This document shows, piece by piece, positions 8,526 to 18,200 of a DNA stretch of 64,000 bases. Position numbers and translations under genes: made by a program. The DNA is from Hwanghaeella grinnelliae (GTDB lineage: Bacteria > Pseudomonadota > Alphaproteobacteria > UBA8366 > Aestuariispiraceae). The notes below the pieces were generated by a model that saw only the letters and a list, made by a program, of their open reading frames with translations, made no database searches and was not told the DNA's origin. The DNA is taken from assembly GCF_004005845.1 (NCBI RefSeq), contig NZ_SADE01000002.1, positions 248,421 through 312,420 of the forward strand, in the 5' to 3' direction. The first letter of the stretch is position 1. Each line of letters begins with the position of its first letter.

Positions 8526-9488
8526 TCAGCGGGGCTTTAAAGCCGCGAAAACCTGATCCGGCGGCAAAGCGTTCAGGTCCGGCTGCCGCAGGATGGTGAC
8601 CGAGGGGCCTTTCTGCGCGCACAAGGCCGGGTCGGACGCATGAGAATAGAGCACCACGCTGGGGCAGCCGGAAATCGTGATCAGATGCATCGGCCCGGTA
8701 TCATTGCCGACCGCGCCCGCGGCCCGGCGCGCCAACGGCGCAATCTGCAACAGACTGGTCTTCCCGATCAGCGACATAGCATCCGGGCAGCGCCGCAGAA
8801 TGGCGCCTTCGGCCTCGGCCTCGGCCTTGGTTCCCAGCACGACCGGCGTTAACCCGGCGGCCTGCAGCCGGGCGGCCAGGTCGGCGAAATTTTCGGCCGG
8901 CCAGCGTTTCTCCGGCCGGTGCGGCGCGCCGCCCGGCGCCAAAAGCACGAAACGATCGGGCAACGTCATCCCGTCTATCCCCTCGTCACCCAGAAAGGAA
9001 AGATCGGGAAGCGCGACATCCAGGATGCCCGCGCCCGCCAGTTGTTCCCTCTGCCGGTCGACCGTATGCATCGCGTCTCGGTCCGTATTGGCGTGGGGAT
9101 GCGACGCACCGGCGGCAATCCCGGACCATAAGGGCCTGTTCGGCCAAAACAGTTTCAGATAGGTGCTGCTGCGATCGGAGGTTTGCAGGTCGAAGACGAT
9201 CTGCGGGCGGGCGGCGCACAGCATGGTCCGCAAGCGCAGCACACCCGGCAGGTTCCATAAGGCCGGGCGCGGGTCGATCAGGATTGCGTCGAAAAGACCG
9301 CTCGCTTCCGCCAGTTTGCGGAAAGGCACGGTTGTCAGCAGGGAGATTTCCGCCATCGGATAGGCTTTACGGATCGCCTGCATCGGGCCAATGGCCTGCA
9401 GGAAGTCGCCCAAAGCCCCTAGTTTTATGATCAGGACCCTGTCCGCCGGCGGCGGATGGTTCTCAGCCTGTGCACTGTCGCCGGTCAC
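8526..9488 (-). CDS. glycosyltransferase family 9 (heptosyltransferase-like)
   Basis: A 320-residue GT9 enzyme of the ADP-heptose:LPS heptosyltransferase type, which builds the inner core of lipopolysaccharide at the cytoplasmic face. Motifs are LIIKLGALGDFLQAIGP near the N-terminus, LLAPGGAPHRPEKRWP in the middle and VGNDTGPMHLITISGCP towards the C-terminus. GTG at 9486-9488 is chosen because it lies 17 nt after the stop of the upstream GT4 gene. The frame stays open far upstream, but there it merely shadows that gene. The sugar and acceptor are not determined. Confidence 0.85.
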   Translation of the reverse strand: MTGDSAQAENHPPPADRVLIIKLGALGDFLQAIGPMQAIRKAYPMAEISLLTTVPFRKLAEASGLFDAILIDPRPALWNLPGVLRLRTMLCAARPQIVFDLQTSDRSSTYLKLFWPNRPLWSGIAAGASHPHANTDRDAMHTVDRQREQLAGAGILDVALPDLSFLGDEGIDGMTLPDRFVLLAPGGAPHRPEKRWPAENFADLAARLQAAGLTPVVLGTKAEAEAEGAILRRCPDAMSLIGKTSLLQIAPLARRAAGAVGNDTGPMHLITISGCPSVVLYSHASDPALCAQKGPSVTILRQPDLNALPPDQVFAALKPR

Positions 9489-9505
9489 GGATCGTTCCAA
9501 CCGGC

Positions 9506-10732
9506 CTAGCCCATGCGGCGGCGGTCGGCCAATTCGCGATAGACCTCCACCGTCTTGCGGCACATCTCTTCCTTGGTGAAGCGGCGGCGCACATTGTCGA
9601 TCGCAGCTTCGTGCAGCTTGTCGCGCGCTTCCGTATCGAGGGAAAGCGCCTCGCGCAGCACCGTGGCCACCGAATGCGAATTGCCGGGCTCGAAAAGCCA
9701 ACCGTTGACACCTTGCTCGATCTGCTCGGGCGCGGCGCCATGCGCGGGGGCGATGACCGGGCGGCCCAAGGCCTGCCCTTCCACAGCCACGCGGCCGAAC
9801 CCTTCCGGGTCGGTCGATGCGGACACGACGACGTCCGCCAGTTTGTAGGCCGCGGCCATGTCGTTGCAGTCGCCGACAATATGGACACGGCCATCGAGAC
9901 CTAGTCGCTTCGCTGCGGATTCCAATTCTTCGCGATAGGCGCTGCGGCCCTGGTCCGCGCCAACGAACAGGCAACGGAATTCCAGGTCGGAGATTTCCGG
10001 CAAAGCCTGCAACAACAGCATCTGTCCCTTCCAGCGCGTCAGGCGGCCGGACATCAGAATCACCGGCACACCGTCCGGCAGGCGCCATTGCGTCGCCAAT
10101 TTCACCACGCGTTCGGCGGAAACCGCCTGGGGGTCGAATATCTTCAGATCGATGCCGCGATGGATCACCCGCACCCGTGCCCAATCGATGTTGTAGTGTT
10201 CGATCATGTGGTCGCGGATGAAGTCACTAATCGCGATCACCCGGTCGCCTTTGACCATGACGGAATTGTACAGCTTCTTCAGCGGGCTTTCGTAGTTATA
10301 CGTTGCGTGAAAGGTGGTCATGAAAGCACGGCCGGAACGGCGTGCCGCGTACATCGCGCTCCAAGCGGGCGCGCGGCTGCGGGCATGGATGATGTCCACA
10401 TTCAGGCGTTCGGCGAGGTCCGCCAGGCGCCCGACATTGCGGTACATGGTGACCAGATTCTTACTGTCCATCGGCAGGTCGAAATGCTCGATCCCGGCGC
10501 GGACCAGTTCGCGCACCATCGGTCCGCCGCTGGATGCGACATAGGACCTGAAGCCGGCTTCCTTGGCCGCAAGGGCGACATCAATCGCGCCGCGCTCAGC
10601 CCCGCCCGTTACCAGGGCCGGAAGAACCTGCAGAATGCCGGGCGCATCGGCGGACGCCCCGTCAGCCGTGCCCGGCGCGGGTTCCCCGTGTGTCGCGGCC
10701 TCGCCCGCAGATGGTGTCGTGGTGTCGCTCAT
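9506..10732 (-). CDS. glycosyltransferase family 4
   Basis: A 408-residue GT-B glycosyltransferase. A low-complexity Ala/Gly/Thr-rich stretch of about 30 residues comes first. The donor-binding domain starts at LQVLPALVTGGAERGAIDVA, with GRLTRWKGQMLLLQALP in the second domain. STDPEGFGRVAVEGQALGRP carries the EX7E-type signature of GT4 retaining enzymes. It is first in a two-gene unit with the GT9 gene, which suggests cell-surface polysaccharide or LPS core assembly. The substrate is unknown. Confidence 0.88.
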   Translation of the reverse strand: MSDTTTPSAGEAATHGEPAPGTADGASADAPGILQVLPALVTGGAERGAIDVALAAKEAGFRSYVASSGGPMVRELVRAGIEHFDLPMDSKNLVTMYRNVGRLADLAERLNVDIIHARSRAPAWSAMYAARRSGRAFMTTFHATYNYESPLKKLYNSVMVKGDRVIAISDFIRDHMIEHYNIDWARVRVIHRGIDLKIFDPQAVSAERVVKLATQWRLPDGVPVILMSGRLTRWKGQMLLLQALPEISDLEFRCLFVGADQGRSAYREELESAAKRLGLDGRVHIVGDCNDMAAAYKLADVVVSASTDPEGFGRVAVEGQALGRPVIAPAHGAAPEQIEQGVNGWLFEPGNSHSVATVLREALSLDTEARDKLHEAAIDNVRRRFTKEEMCRKTVEVYRELADRRRMG

Positions 10733-10846
10733 GCTTCAATGGCGGCCGGTCAGCAGCCGCGCCGCTTTGATTGAATCTGGAAAATCCCGGTCATGGTGGC
10801 TATAGACCGAAAATTCGGACCACGCGCAAGCCTTAGACAGCCCCTC

Positions 10847-11629
10847 ATGACATTAGAAATTGACCAACCCGACACGATTGCAACACCGGACGGCGCGACC
10901 ATCGCCTATCGGCACCTGCCGGCCCCGGGACCGAAGGGCGGGCCCGGCCTGCTGTTTTGCTGCGGGTTTCATTCGGATATGGGGGGCAACAAGGCCACCC
11001 GGCTGCATGATTTCGCCGTTAGGACCGGGCGGCAATACACGCGATTCGATTATCAGGGCCACGGTGCGTCGAGCGGTGCCTTCCGGGACGGAACGATCGG
11101 GACTTGGTTTTCCGACGCCCTTGCCGTGCTGGACCGGGTCACGGCAGGGCCGCAGGTCGTCATCGGCTCCTCAATGGGTGGATGGATGGCGATGTTGCTG
11201 GCCCGGGCGCGGCCGGAAAAAGTGGCTGGCCTGCTGTTGATAGCACCGGCGCCGGACTTCCCGGAAAAACTGATGCTGCCTTCTATGCCTGACGAAGTTC
11301 GGGCGGCGCTCTATCGAGACGGCGTTTGGGATCGCCCGTCGGAATACGCCGACGAGGATTATCCCATCACCCTGAAATTGATTGAAGAATCCCGCGCACA
11401 TCACCTGCTGGACGGTGACCTGCTGGCCTTCCACGGGCCGGTGCGCATCATCCATGGGGACGCGGACGAGGTCGTGCCGTTACGCCATGTCCTCAGCATT
11501 CCAGCCGCCATCCGGTCAGCGGATGTGGTGACCGAAATCGTCAAGGGCGGCGACCACCGACTGTCCACGGAAGCCGACCTGCTTCGCATGGAAGCCCGGG
11601 TGGAAGACTTGATCGCCGCAACGGCCTGA
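10847..11629 (+). CDS. alpha/beta hydrolase
   Basis: A 260-residue hydrolase with the nucleophile elbow GSSMGG, an acid-loop segment HGDADEVVP and the catalytic histidine in GGDHRLS. These form the Ser-Asp-His triad of the alpha/beta fold. ATG at 10847 (MTLEIDQPDTIATPDG) fits the normal family start, and the upstream in-frame ATG at 10793 would add 18 unconserved residues. The gene stands alone between oppositely oriented neighbours. The substrate is not evident. The family includes esterases and carboxylesterase-like proteins. Confidence 0.82.
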   Translation: MTLEIDQPDTIATPDGATIAYRHLPAPGPKGGPGLLFCCGFHSDMGGNKATRLHDFAVRTGRQYTRFDYQGHGASSGAFRDGTIGTWFSDALAVLDRVTAGPQVVIGSSMGGWMAMLLARARPEKVAGLLLIAPAPDFPEKLMLPSMPDEVRAALYRDGVWDRPSEYADEDYPITLKLIEESRAHHLLDGDLLAFHGPVRIIHGDADEVVPLRHVLSIPAAIRSADVVTEIVKGGDHRLSTEADLLRMEARVEDLIAATA

Positions 11630-11655
11630 TCGCCACCACCGGCTGACGGGCGCGT

Positions 11656-12513
11656 CTAGAGCATCGCTTTCAGCGCCTGCCGGTAGTCCGGCCAGGCCAG
11701 GGTCACGCCCAGTTCATCCTTTATCCGCCGGTTAGAGACCCGTTTGTTATCGCGGTAGAAACTGCGCGCCATCGGCGACAGCTCCGCGTCTTCGAAAGGC
11801 ACCAGGGGCGGCGGTTCGACCCCCAGCAAGGTGCTGGCATGGGCGATCACTTCCTCCGGCGGCGCTGGGTTGTCATCGCAGCAATTATAGGCGGCCCCCG
11901 CATTGGGCCGGTCGATAGAAGCACGGAGGATTGCCGTGATATCGTCCCGGTGAATACGGCTGAAGACCTGCCCCGGCTTGTCGATTCGCCGGGCTTGGCC
12001 TTTTTTTACCGTCTCCAACGCATTGCGGCCGGGGCCATAGATACCGGCCAGTCTGAAAAGATGGACCGGCACGCCGGTGTCCCGGCCGAGTTCCAGCCAC
12101 CCGGCTTCGGCATTTTTCCGGCGTTCGCCGCGCGCGCCCGTCGGGATCAGGTCGGAGGTTTCATCGACCCAATCGCCGTCCCGGTCGCCATAGACGCCGG
12201 TCGTCGATAGATAGCCGATCCAAGCCATGCCGTCGGCGGCCGCCCGAATGGCGGCGCCCGCTTCATCGAGGACCGGATCGCCCGCTTCATCCGGCGGGAC
12301 CGAAGCGAGAAGATGCGTCACCCCGTCGAGCGCGCCGTCCGGCAACGCCATGTCGCGGTCAAATCGAAAAATCGACCAGCCCCGCGCCGAGAGCTCGGAT
12401 TGTTTTTCCGCGCTGCGGCAGGTGCCGGCGATGGACCAACCTTCAGCCTGCAAGCGCTCCGCCAAGGCGATTGCGGAATAGCCAAGGCCGAAACAGAAAA
12501 ATCGATTGGTCAT
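11656..12513 (-). CDS. SDR-type NAD(P)-binding protein (YeeZ-like)
   Basis: A 285-residue Rossmann protein beginning FCFGLGYSAIALAERLQAEG, a dinucleotide-binding loop of the form GxGxxA. STTGVYGDRDGDWVDE holds a Tyr in the position of the extended-SDR catalytic Tyr. FRLAGIYGPGRNALE is the usual epimerase-family follow-on. This points to the YeeZ/NAD-epimerase-like group whose reactions are mostly unknown. It converges with the hydrolase gene upstream. Confidence 0.78.
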   Translation of the reverse strand: MTNRFFCFGLGYSAIALAERLQAEGWSIAGTCRSAEKQSELSARGWSIFRFDRDMALPDGALDGVTHLLASVPPDEAGDPVLDEAGAAIRAAADGMAWIGYLSTTGVYGDRDGDWVDETSDLIPTGARGERRKNAEAGWLELGRDTGVPVHLFRLAGIYGPGRNALETVKKGQARRIDKPGQVFSRIHRDDITAILRASIDRPNAGAAYNCCDDNPAPPEEVIAHASTLLGVEPPPLVPFEDAELSPMARSFYRDNKRVSNRRIKDELGVTLAWPDYRQALKAML

Positions 12514-12710
12514 GGAATTGTCCTGCCCTCAAAAAAATGCGCGTGATCCGACCCTACGAATTTTGCGCTGCGGGCCCACCTGTCAATAGGACGGACCAAA
12601 CCCGAATCCCTATCGACTGCAATCCGTTTAATAGAATCGGCTTGATTTCGAGAAGCGCCCGGTGAGACTGCGGGCCGATCAAACGCCCCCAGCGGGTCAG
12701 GAGGAAGGCT

Positions 12711-13514
12711 ATGAATCCGGAAGCCAGTTTCCGATTTTCCCACGCGGTGACGCGGCAGCCGGGCAAGAGCGTCGCCCATGGCATCCGCGATGGTGCCGGC
12801 CCGGACCCGGATTCAGGCGCCTTTCTGCGCGAGCATGAAGCCTATGTGCAGGCGCTTCGTGCCACAGGGGCCGAAGTGACCGTGCTTGAGCCGCTTGAGG
12901 ATTTTCCAGACTCGGTCTTCGTCGAAGACCCCGCGCTCTGCGTTGCAGGCGCGGCCATCATCCTGCGCCCTGGCGCGGAATCCCGATTCGGCGAACGTGA
13001 CCCGATGCGCCGCGCGCTCGACGAAATCTTCACCCGCGTGATCGACCTGCCGGAAGGCGGTTTCGTGGATGGTGGCGACATCCTGGTCACCGGAAGAGAA
13101 GTCCTGATCGGCCTGTCGGCGCGGACGGACGAGGCGGGTGTTGCGCAGCTCGACCGGATCCTGGCGGAATTGGGCGTGCCGCTCCGCATCGTCCAGACCC
13201 CGCCCGAAATTCTGCATTTCAAGACCGGCTGCGGGTTACTGGATGCCGAAACGATCTTCGCAACGGCGCCCTTGGTCCGGTCCGGCTGTTTCGACGGGTA
13301 TGAGGTTGTCGAATGCCCGGAAGGCGAAGAGCCGGCGGCGAACCTGATCCGCGTCAACGATACGGTTTTCCTGGCGAAGGGGTTCCCACGTACGGCGGCA
13401 TTGCTGCGGGAAAAAGGCTATGCGGTTACGGAACTGTCCGTCGCCGAAGCGGCCAAGCTGGACGGCGGCTTGTCTTGCATGTCCCTTCGCTTTACGCCTG
13501 ACCCCAGCAGTTAA
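12711..13514 (+). CDS. dimethylarginine dimethylaminohydrolase-like enzyme (DDAH)
   Basis: A 267-residue guanidino-group-modifying enzyme of the DDAH/arginine-deiminase fold. DDAH converts methylated arginine to citrulline and a methylamine. Visible family features are DFPDSVFVEDPAL (64-76), FVDGGDILVTGREVLIGLS (118-136), the histidine in ILHFKTGCGLLD (H169) and the catalytic cysteine near the C-terminus in GGLSCMSLRF (C256). A good GGAGGAAGG ribosome site precedes the ATG. A related hydrolase on another guanidino compound is possible. Confidence 0.85.
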   Translation: MNPEASFRFSHAVTRQPGKSVAHGIRDGAGPDPDSGAFLREHEAYVQALRATGAEVTVLEPLEDFPDSVFVEDPALCVAGAAIILRPGAESRFGERDPMRRALDEIFTRVIDLPEGGFVDGGDILVTGREVLIGLSARTDEAGVAQLDRILAELGVPLRIVQTPPEILHFKTGCGLLDAETIFATAPLVRSGCFDGYEVVECPEGEEPAANLIRVNDTVFLAKGFPRTAALLREKGYAVTELSVAEAAKLDGGLSCMSLRFTPDPSS

Positions 13515-13576
13515 GGCCCTGGAACAGGGATAGGCATGATTTTGGATCGGCATTCCAGGGCATTTGAGGCGTAACA

Positions 13577-14380
13577 ATGGGTATTCGAAGCACAGCGCGG
13601 GCTTTCCTTTCGGCCCCTGTCCTTTTGGGCATCCTGATCGCGGTCAGCGCGCCTGCGCGTGCGCAACAGAACGACTTCCTGTCCAATCGCGAATATCAAA
13701 TCTGCCTGAGCCTGGCAGTCCGCAACCCGGAAGAGGGTTTCGAACACAGCCTGCGTTGGCACGATGCGGGCGGTGGTGAGGCAGCGCTGCATTGCTCCGC
13801 CATCGCGCTCATCAATCTCGGCCATTATGAGGAGGCGGCGAAGCGCTTGGAGACGCTGGCGCTGGGTATGACCGAAGAAACCCCGCCGAATGTCGTCGCG
13901 GAAATTCTTGCCCATGCGGCCATTGCCTGGCAGCAGGCCGACAACCCGGACAAAGCGTTGGAAGTTCAGAACAGCGCCCTGGAATTGAGCCCCAACAATC
14001 CTGACATCCTGACCGATCGGGCAGTGAGTTACTTTTCCCGCGCTGAATACTGGGAAGCCATCGACGATTTGAACCAGGCCTTGTTCCTGGCCCCGGGCAG
14101 CGCGCCGATCCACGCCCTGCGCGCCAGCGCCTACCGATATGTGGATGCCCTGGACCTGGCCATGGAGGATGCGAACCGCGCCCTGAAGCTTGAGCCGGAC
14201 AATCCCGAAGCCTTGCTGGAGCGCGGCATCATTCATCGGCTGCAAGGCAACGCGGTGGGTGCGCGGCAGGATTGGCTGACCCTGATCCGCCTGCATGAAG
14301 GCCGCCCTGCGGCGGAGGACGCGAAACGGAACCTGGAAATGCTGGACGTTCAGGTCGACGACGTGGCTGGGCCGGAATAA
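13577..14380 (+). CDS. exported tetratricopeptide-repeat protein
   Basis: A 267-residue protein with a signal peptide ending near APARAQ. Several TPR helices follow, including ALINLGHYEEAAKRLETLAL, ALELSPNNPDILTDRAVSYF and ALKLEPDNPEALLERGIIHR. TPR arrays bind partner proteins, so it probably scaffolds a periplasmic complex. No catalytic domain is present. It follows the DDAH gene by 62 nt on the same strand and may be co-transcribed. No specific partner can be named. Confidence 0.82.
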   Translation: MGIRSTARAFLSAPVLLGILIAVSAPARAQQNDFLSNREYQICLSLAVRNPEEGFEHSLRWHDAGGGEAALHCSAIALINLGHYEEAAKRLETLALGMTEETPPNVVAEILAHAAIAWQQADNPDKALEVQNSALELSPNNPDILTDRAVSYFSRAEYWEAIDDLNQALFLAPGSAPIHALRASAYRYVDALDLAMEDANRALKLEPDNPEALLERGIIHRLQGNAVGARQDWLTLIRLHEGRPAAEDAKRNLEMLDVQVDDVAGPE

Positions 14381-14402
14381 CCAAGCCGGGCCTGGCGACA
14401 CG

Positions 14403-15077
14403 CTAGAAGTCGAGATCCGCGTAATGCGGCGGCGGCGGCGCGCCCGGGATACGATCCGCCAGAATCTGACGGAAACACGGCCGCGATTTGACACGCGCAT
14501 ACCAGTCCTTGGCGGCGGGATGATCGTCCCAGGGAACGTCGCCCAGATAATCGACGCAGGAAAGATGCGCGGCGGCTGTCAGATCAGCCAGGCTCATATC
14601 CTCGCCCGCAAGCCAGGTGCGCCGGTCGACCAGCCATTCCACATAGGACAAATGGGTGTGCAGATTCCGGCTGCCGGCCTGAATCGCGCGGCTGTTCGGT
14701 TCCCCATGCCCCAAGAACCGTTTGACGATCTTCTCATCGACCAGATTGACGATGACTTCGTCATGGAATTTGCGGTCGAACCATTCGACCAGGCGTCGGA
14801 CTTCGGCCCGCGTGACTGCGCCTTGGCCGATCAGCGATGCGTCGCCATACATTTCGTCGAGATATTCGCAAATCGGTTGCGACCCGGCGATCCGGGTGCC
14901 GTCCTCGTCGATCAGAAGGGGGACTTCGCCGGTCGGATTGAGCGCCAGGAACGAATCGTCCCGTTCCCAGACCTTTTGAACCTTCATCTCGAAGTCGAGC
15001 TTTTTCTCCCCAAGGACCAGACGGACCTTCCGGCAGAAGGGAGAGAGCCAGACATGATAAAGAAGCAGCATACCCAC
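14403..15077 (-). CDS. glutathione S-transferase family protein
   Basis: A 224-residue protein with a thioredoxin-like N-terminal domain (LLLYHVWLSPFCRKVRLVLG, then GEVPLLIDEDGTRIAGSQPI with the cis-Pro of the glutathione site). A helical C-terminal domain follows, including DRRTWLAGEDMSLADLTAAAHL. The SPFC segment supplies Ser or Cys near the usual catalytic position. It could conjugate or reduce electrophiles, but the substrate is unknown. The preceding TPR gene converges on it. Confidence 0.88.
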   Translation of the reverse strand: MGMLLLYHVWLSPFCRKVRLVLGEKKLDFEMKVQKVWERDDSFLALNPTGEVPLLIDEDGTRIAGSQPICEYLDEMYGDASLIGQGAVTRAEVRRLVEWFDRKFHDEVIVNLVDEKIVKRFLGHGEPNSRAIQAGSRNLHTHLSYVEWLVDRRTWLAGEDMSLADLTAAAHLSCVDYLGDVPWDDHPAAKDWYARVKSRPCFRQILADRIPGAPPPPHYADLDF

Positions 15078-15239
15078 CGACTCGGATTAACGATTATCCC
15101 CCGATCCGAATCCCGGCGGGAGGTTCTAGCCGTAATAACCGCCGATGACCGGAACGGCAACGGGCCCGTTGCCCAAATCGATCCAAGAGTGATCAATCGG
15201 GAAACCGGGCCCGCCGTTTAAAGACAACCAGAAGGCGTT

Positions 15240-18200
15240 CTATTCCGCTGGAACCGCCGCTTGATCGCCGCCGATCGACACCGGGTGTTCCAGCTTGTCG
15301 ATGACTTCATACGGCACGACATGCCAGAAGTGCTGCCGGTTCAGGTCCCAATCGGCGAGCAGACCGTCCGCCCATTTCGAATGGGTTTCGCGGAAATGGT
15401 CCTCGATATGCCGACGGCAGAAATCCGACCAATAGTCGGTTTCCAGCCGATTGACGGAGACCGAGCCCGGATTCAGCCGGTGCATGAAATCGCCGTCGCG
15501 GTCATAAATGAAGGCCATACCGCCGGTCATGCCCGCACCAAAGTTATCGCCAACCGTTCCCAGGATGGTGACCACACCGCCGGTCATATATTCGCAACCG
15601 TTTGAACCGCAGCCCTCGACCACCGTCACCGCGCCGGAATTCCGCACCGCGAAACGCTCGCCGGCCCGCCCGGCCGCATAGAGCGTGCCCGCGGTCGCAC
15701 CATAGAGCACGGTGTTGCCAATGATGGCGTTGTCCTGGCTGGCCAGCGGGCTGACCGTGATCGGGCGGATCACGATGGTGCCCCCGGACAAGCCTTTACC
15801 GACATAGTCGTTGGCATCGCCCAGCACTTCCAATTTCAGCCCCTGAACCGCGAAAGCGCCCAGCGACTGCCCGGCCGATCCGCGCATGCGGACATGTAGG
15901 TGGCCCGGCGCCAAGCCGGTCATGCCGAATTGCCGCGTGATCTTTGAACTGATTTTGGTTCCGATCGCCCGGTAGGTATTCCGCACATTGTATTGCAGCT
16001 GCATTTTTTCGCCGTCGTCGAACAGCGCCTTGGCGTCGTCGATCATCTGCGCGTCGAGGGTTTCGGGAACTTCGTTCCGTCCCTCCAATGTGCAATAGGC
16101 GGGCGTGCCGCCGGTATCGGCCCGCACCAGAAGCGGGTTCAGGTCCAAATCGTCCAGATGTTCGGCGCCGCGATTGACCTGAGCCAGCAGATCCGTCCGG
16201 CCGATGACTTCGGCGAGCGACCGAACGCCCAAACCGGCCAGAATCTCGCGCACTTCCTCGGCGACGAAACTGAACAGATTGACGACCTTTTCCGGCGTGC
16301 CGGTGAACTTGTCGATCAAGCTTTGATCCTGCGTGCAGACGCCGACCGGGCAGGTGTTGGAGTGGCATTGGCGGACCATGATGCAGCCCATCGCGACCAG
16401 GCTGGCCGTGCCCAACCCATATTCCTCGGCCCCCAGGATCGCGGCGATTACAACGTCGCGCCCGGTCTTCATGCCGCCGTCGGCCCGCAGGCGGACACGA
16501 TGGCGAAGCCCGTTCAAGGTCAGCACCTGATGGGCTTCCGACAGGCCCAATTCCCAAGGCAGGCCGGCATATTTGATAGAGGTTTGCGGGCTGGCCCCGG
16601 TACCGCCGGAATGACCGGAAATCAGGATTACGTCCGCATGCGCCTTGGCGACACCGGCGGCGATCGTGCCGATACCCGCGCGGGCAACCAATTTCACGCA
16701 AACCTTAGCCTCGGGATTGATCTGCTTCAGATCATAGATCAGCTGGGCCAGATCCTCGATAGAATAGATATCGTGATGCGGAGGCGGACTGATCAGCGTC
16801 ACGCCTTCGGTGGAATGCCGCAACTTTGCAATGATCTTGGAAACCTTGAAACCAGGCAGCTGGCCGCCTTCCCCGGGCTTCGCACCCTGGGCCATTTTGA
16901 TTTCAATTTCCTTGCAATTGTTCAGGTATTCAGCGGTGACGCCGAAGCGGCCGGATGCGACCTGCTTGATGGCGCTGGAGGCATTGTCGCCGTTCGGCCG
17001 CGGCGTGTAGCGGGCGGGATCTTCGCCCCCCTCGCCGGAATCCGACTTTGCCCCGATCCGGTTCATCGCGATTGACAATGTTTCATGCGCGATCGGCGAC
17101 AACGCACCAAGCGAAATACCCGGCGCCACAAGTCTTTTCCGGATTTCGGTAATCGACTCCACCTCATCCAGCGGGGCCGGTTCACCCGAATAGTCGAAAT
17201 CCATCAGGTCGCGCAGATTGACCGGCGGCAGATTGCGAATCCCTTCCGCATAGCGTCGATAGATCGAATAACTGTCCCCGGCGACTGCCGTTTGCAGCGT
17301 GTGGATCAAATCGCCTTCCCAGGCATGAGATTCCCCGCCACGGCGATAGCGGTAGAAACCGCCGACCGGCAGCGCGAGGAAATCGTCGTCGAACGCGCGC
17401 TGATGCTGGCGCAGAACCTGGGCTTGAATGCCGCTCAACCCGATGCCGGAAATACGCGACGGCAGGCCAGGCATGAATTCGGCGACCAGGCTGCGGGAAA
17501 GACCGACGGCTTCGAAATTGTACCCACCGCGATAGGAGCTGATGATCGATATTCCCATCTTGGAAATGATCTTCAGCAAGCCGTCGCTGACGGATTTCTG
17601 ATAATTGGCGATTGCCTGGTCCAGCGTAAGGTCGTCGAACAGCCCGCGGCGGTGACGATCGCCGATCACTTCTTCCGCCAGATAGGCGTTCACGCAGGTC
17701 GCCCCCACGCCGATCAGGACGGCATAGTAATGCACGTCGAAGCATTCGCCGGTTCGCACCCCGATGGAGGTGAAGGTCCGCAATTGCGTGTTGACCAGAT
17801 GCGTATGAACAGCGGCCGCGGCCAGAATCATCGGGATGGCCGCACGCGTGTCGCCCATGCCCTGATCGGTCAGGACAAGATGCATGGCCCCGCCGCGCAC
17901 CGCGTCCTCGGCCTCGCGCTGAATGCGATAGACGGCTTCCCGCAATTCGGCTTCACCGGCCTTTTCCGCGCCGAAGGTACAGTCGATCTCGACCGCCGCT
18001 TCGCCCAGGAACTTGCGGACCCGTTTATAGTCCGCATTGGTCAGCGACGGCGATGCCAGTTCCAGGATTTCCAACTGGCTGGCATCCTGGTCCAGAATAT
18101 TGCCGAGATTGCCGAGCCGCGTGGTCAGGCTCATCACCGACCGTTCGCGCAAACTGTCGATCGGCGGATTGGTCACCTGACTGAAGTTCTGACGGAAATA

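Noticed and set aside
8526-10184. 552-codon reverse-strand frame that runs from the GT9 gene through the GT4 gene
   Set aside because: Only the part from GTG at 9488 has GT9 similarity. The upstream part overlaps the GT4 gene in another frame and has no similarity.
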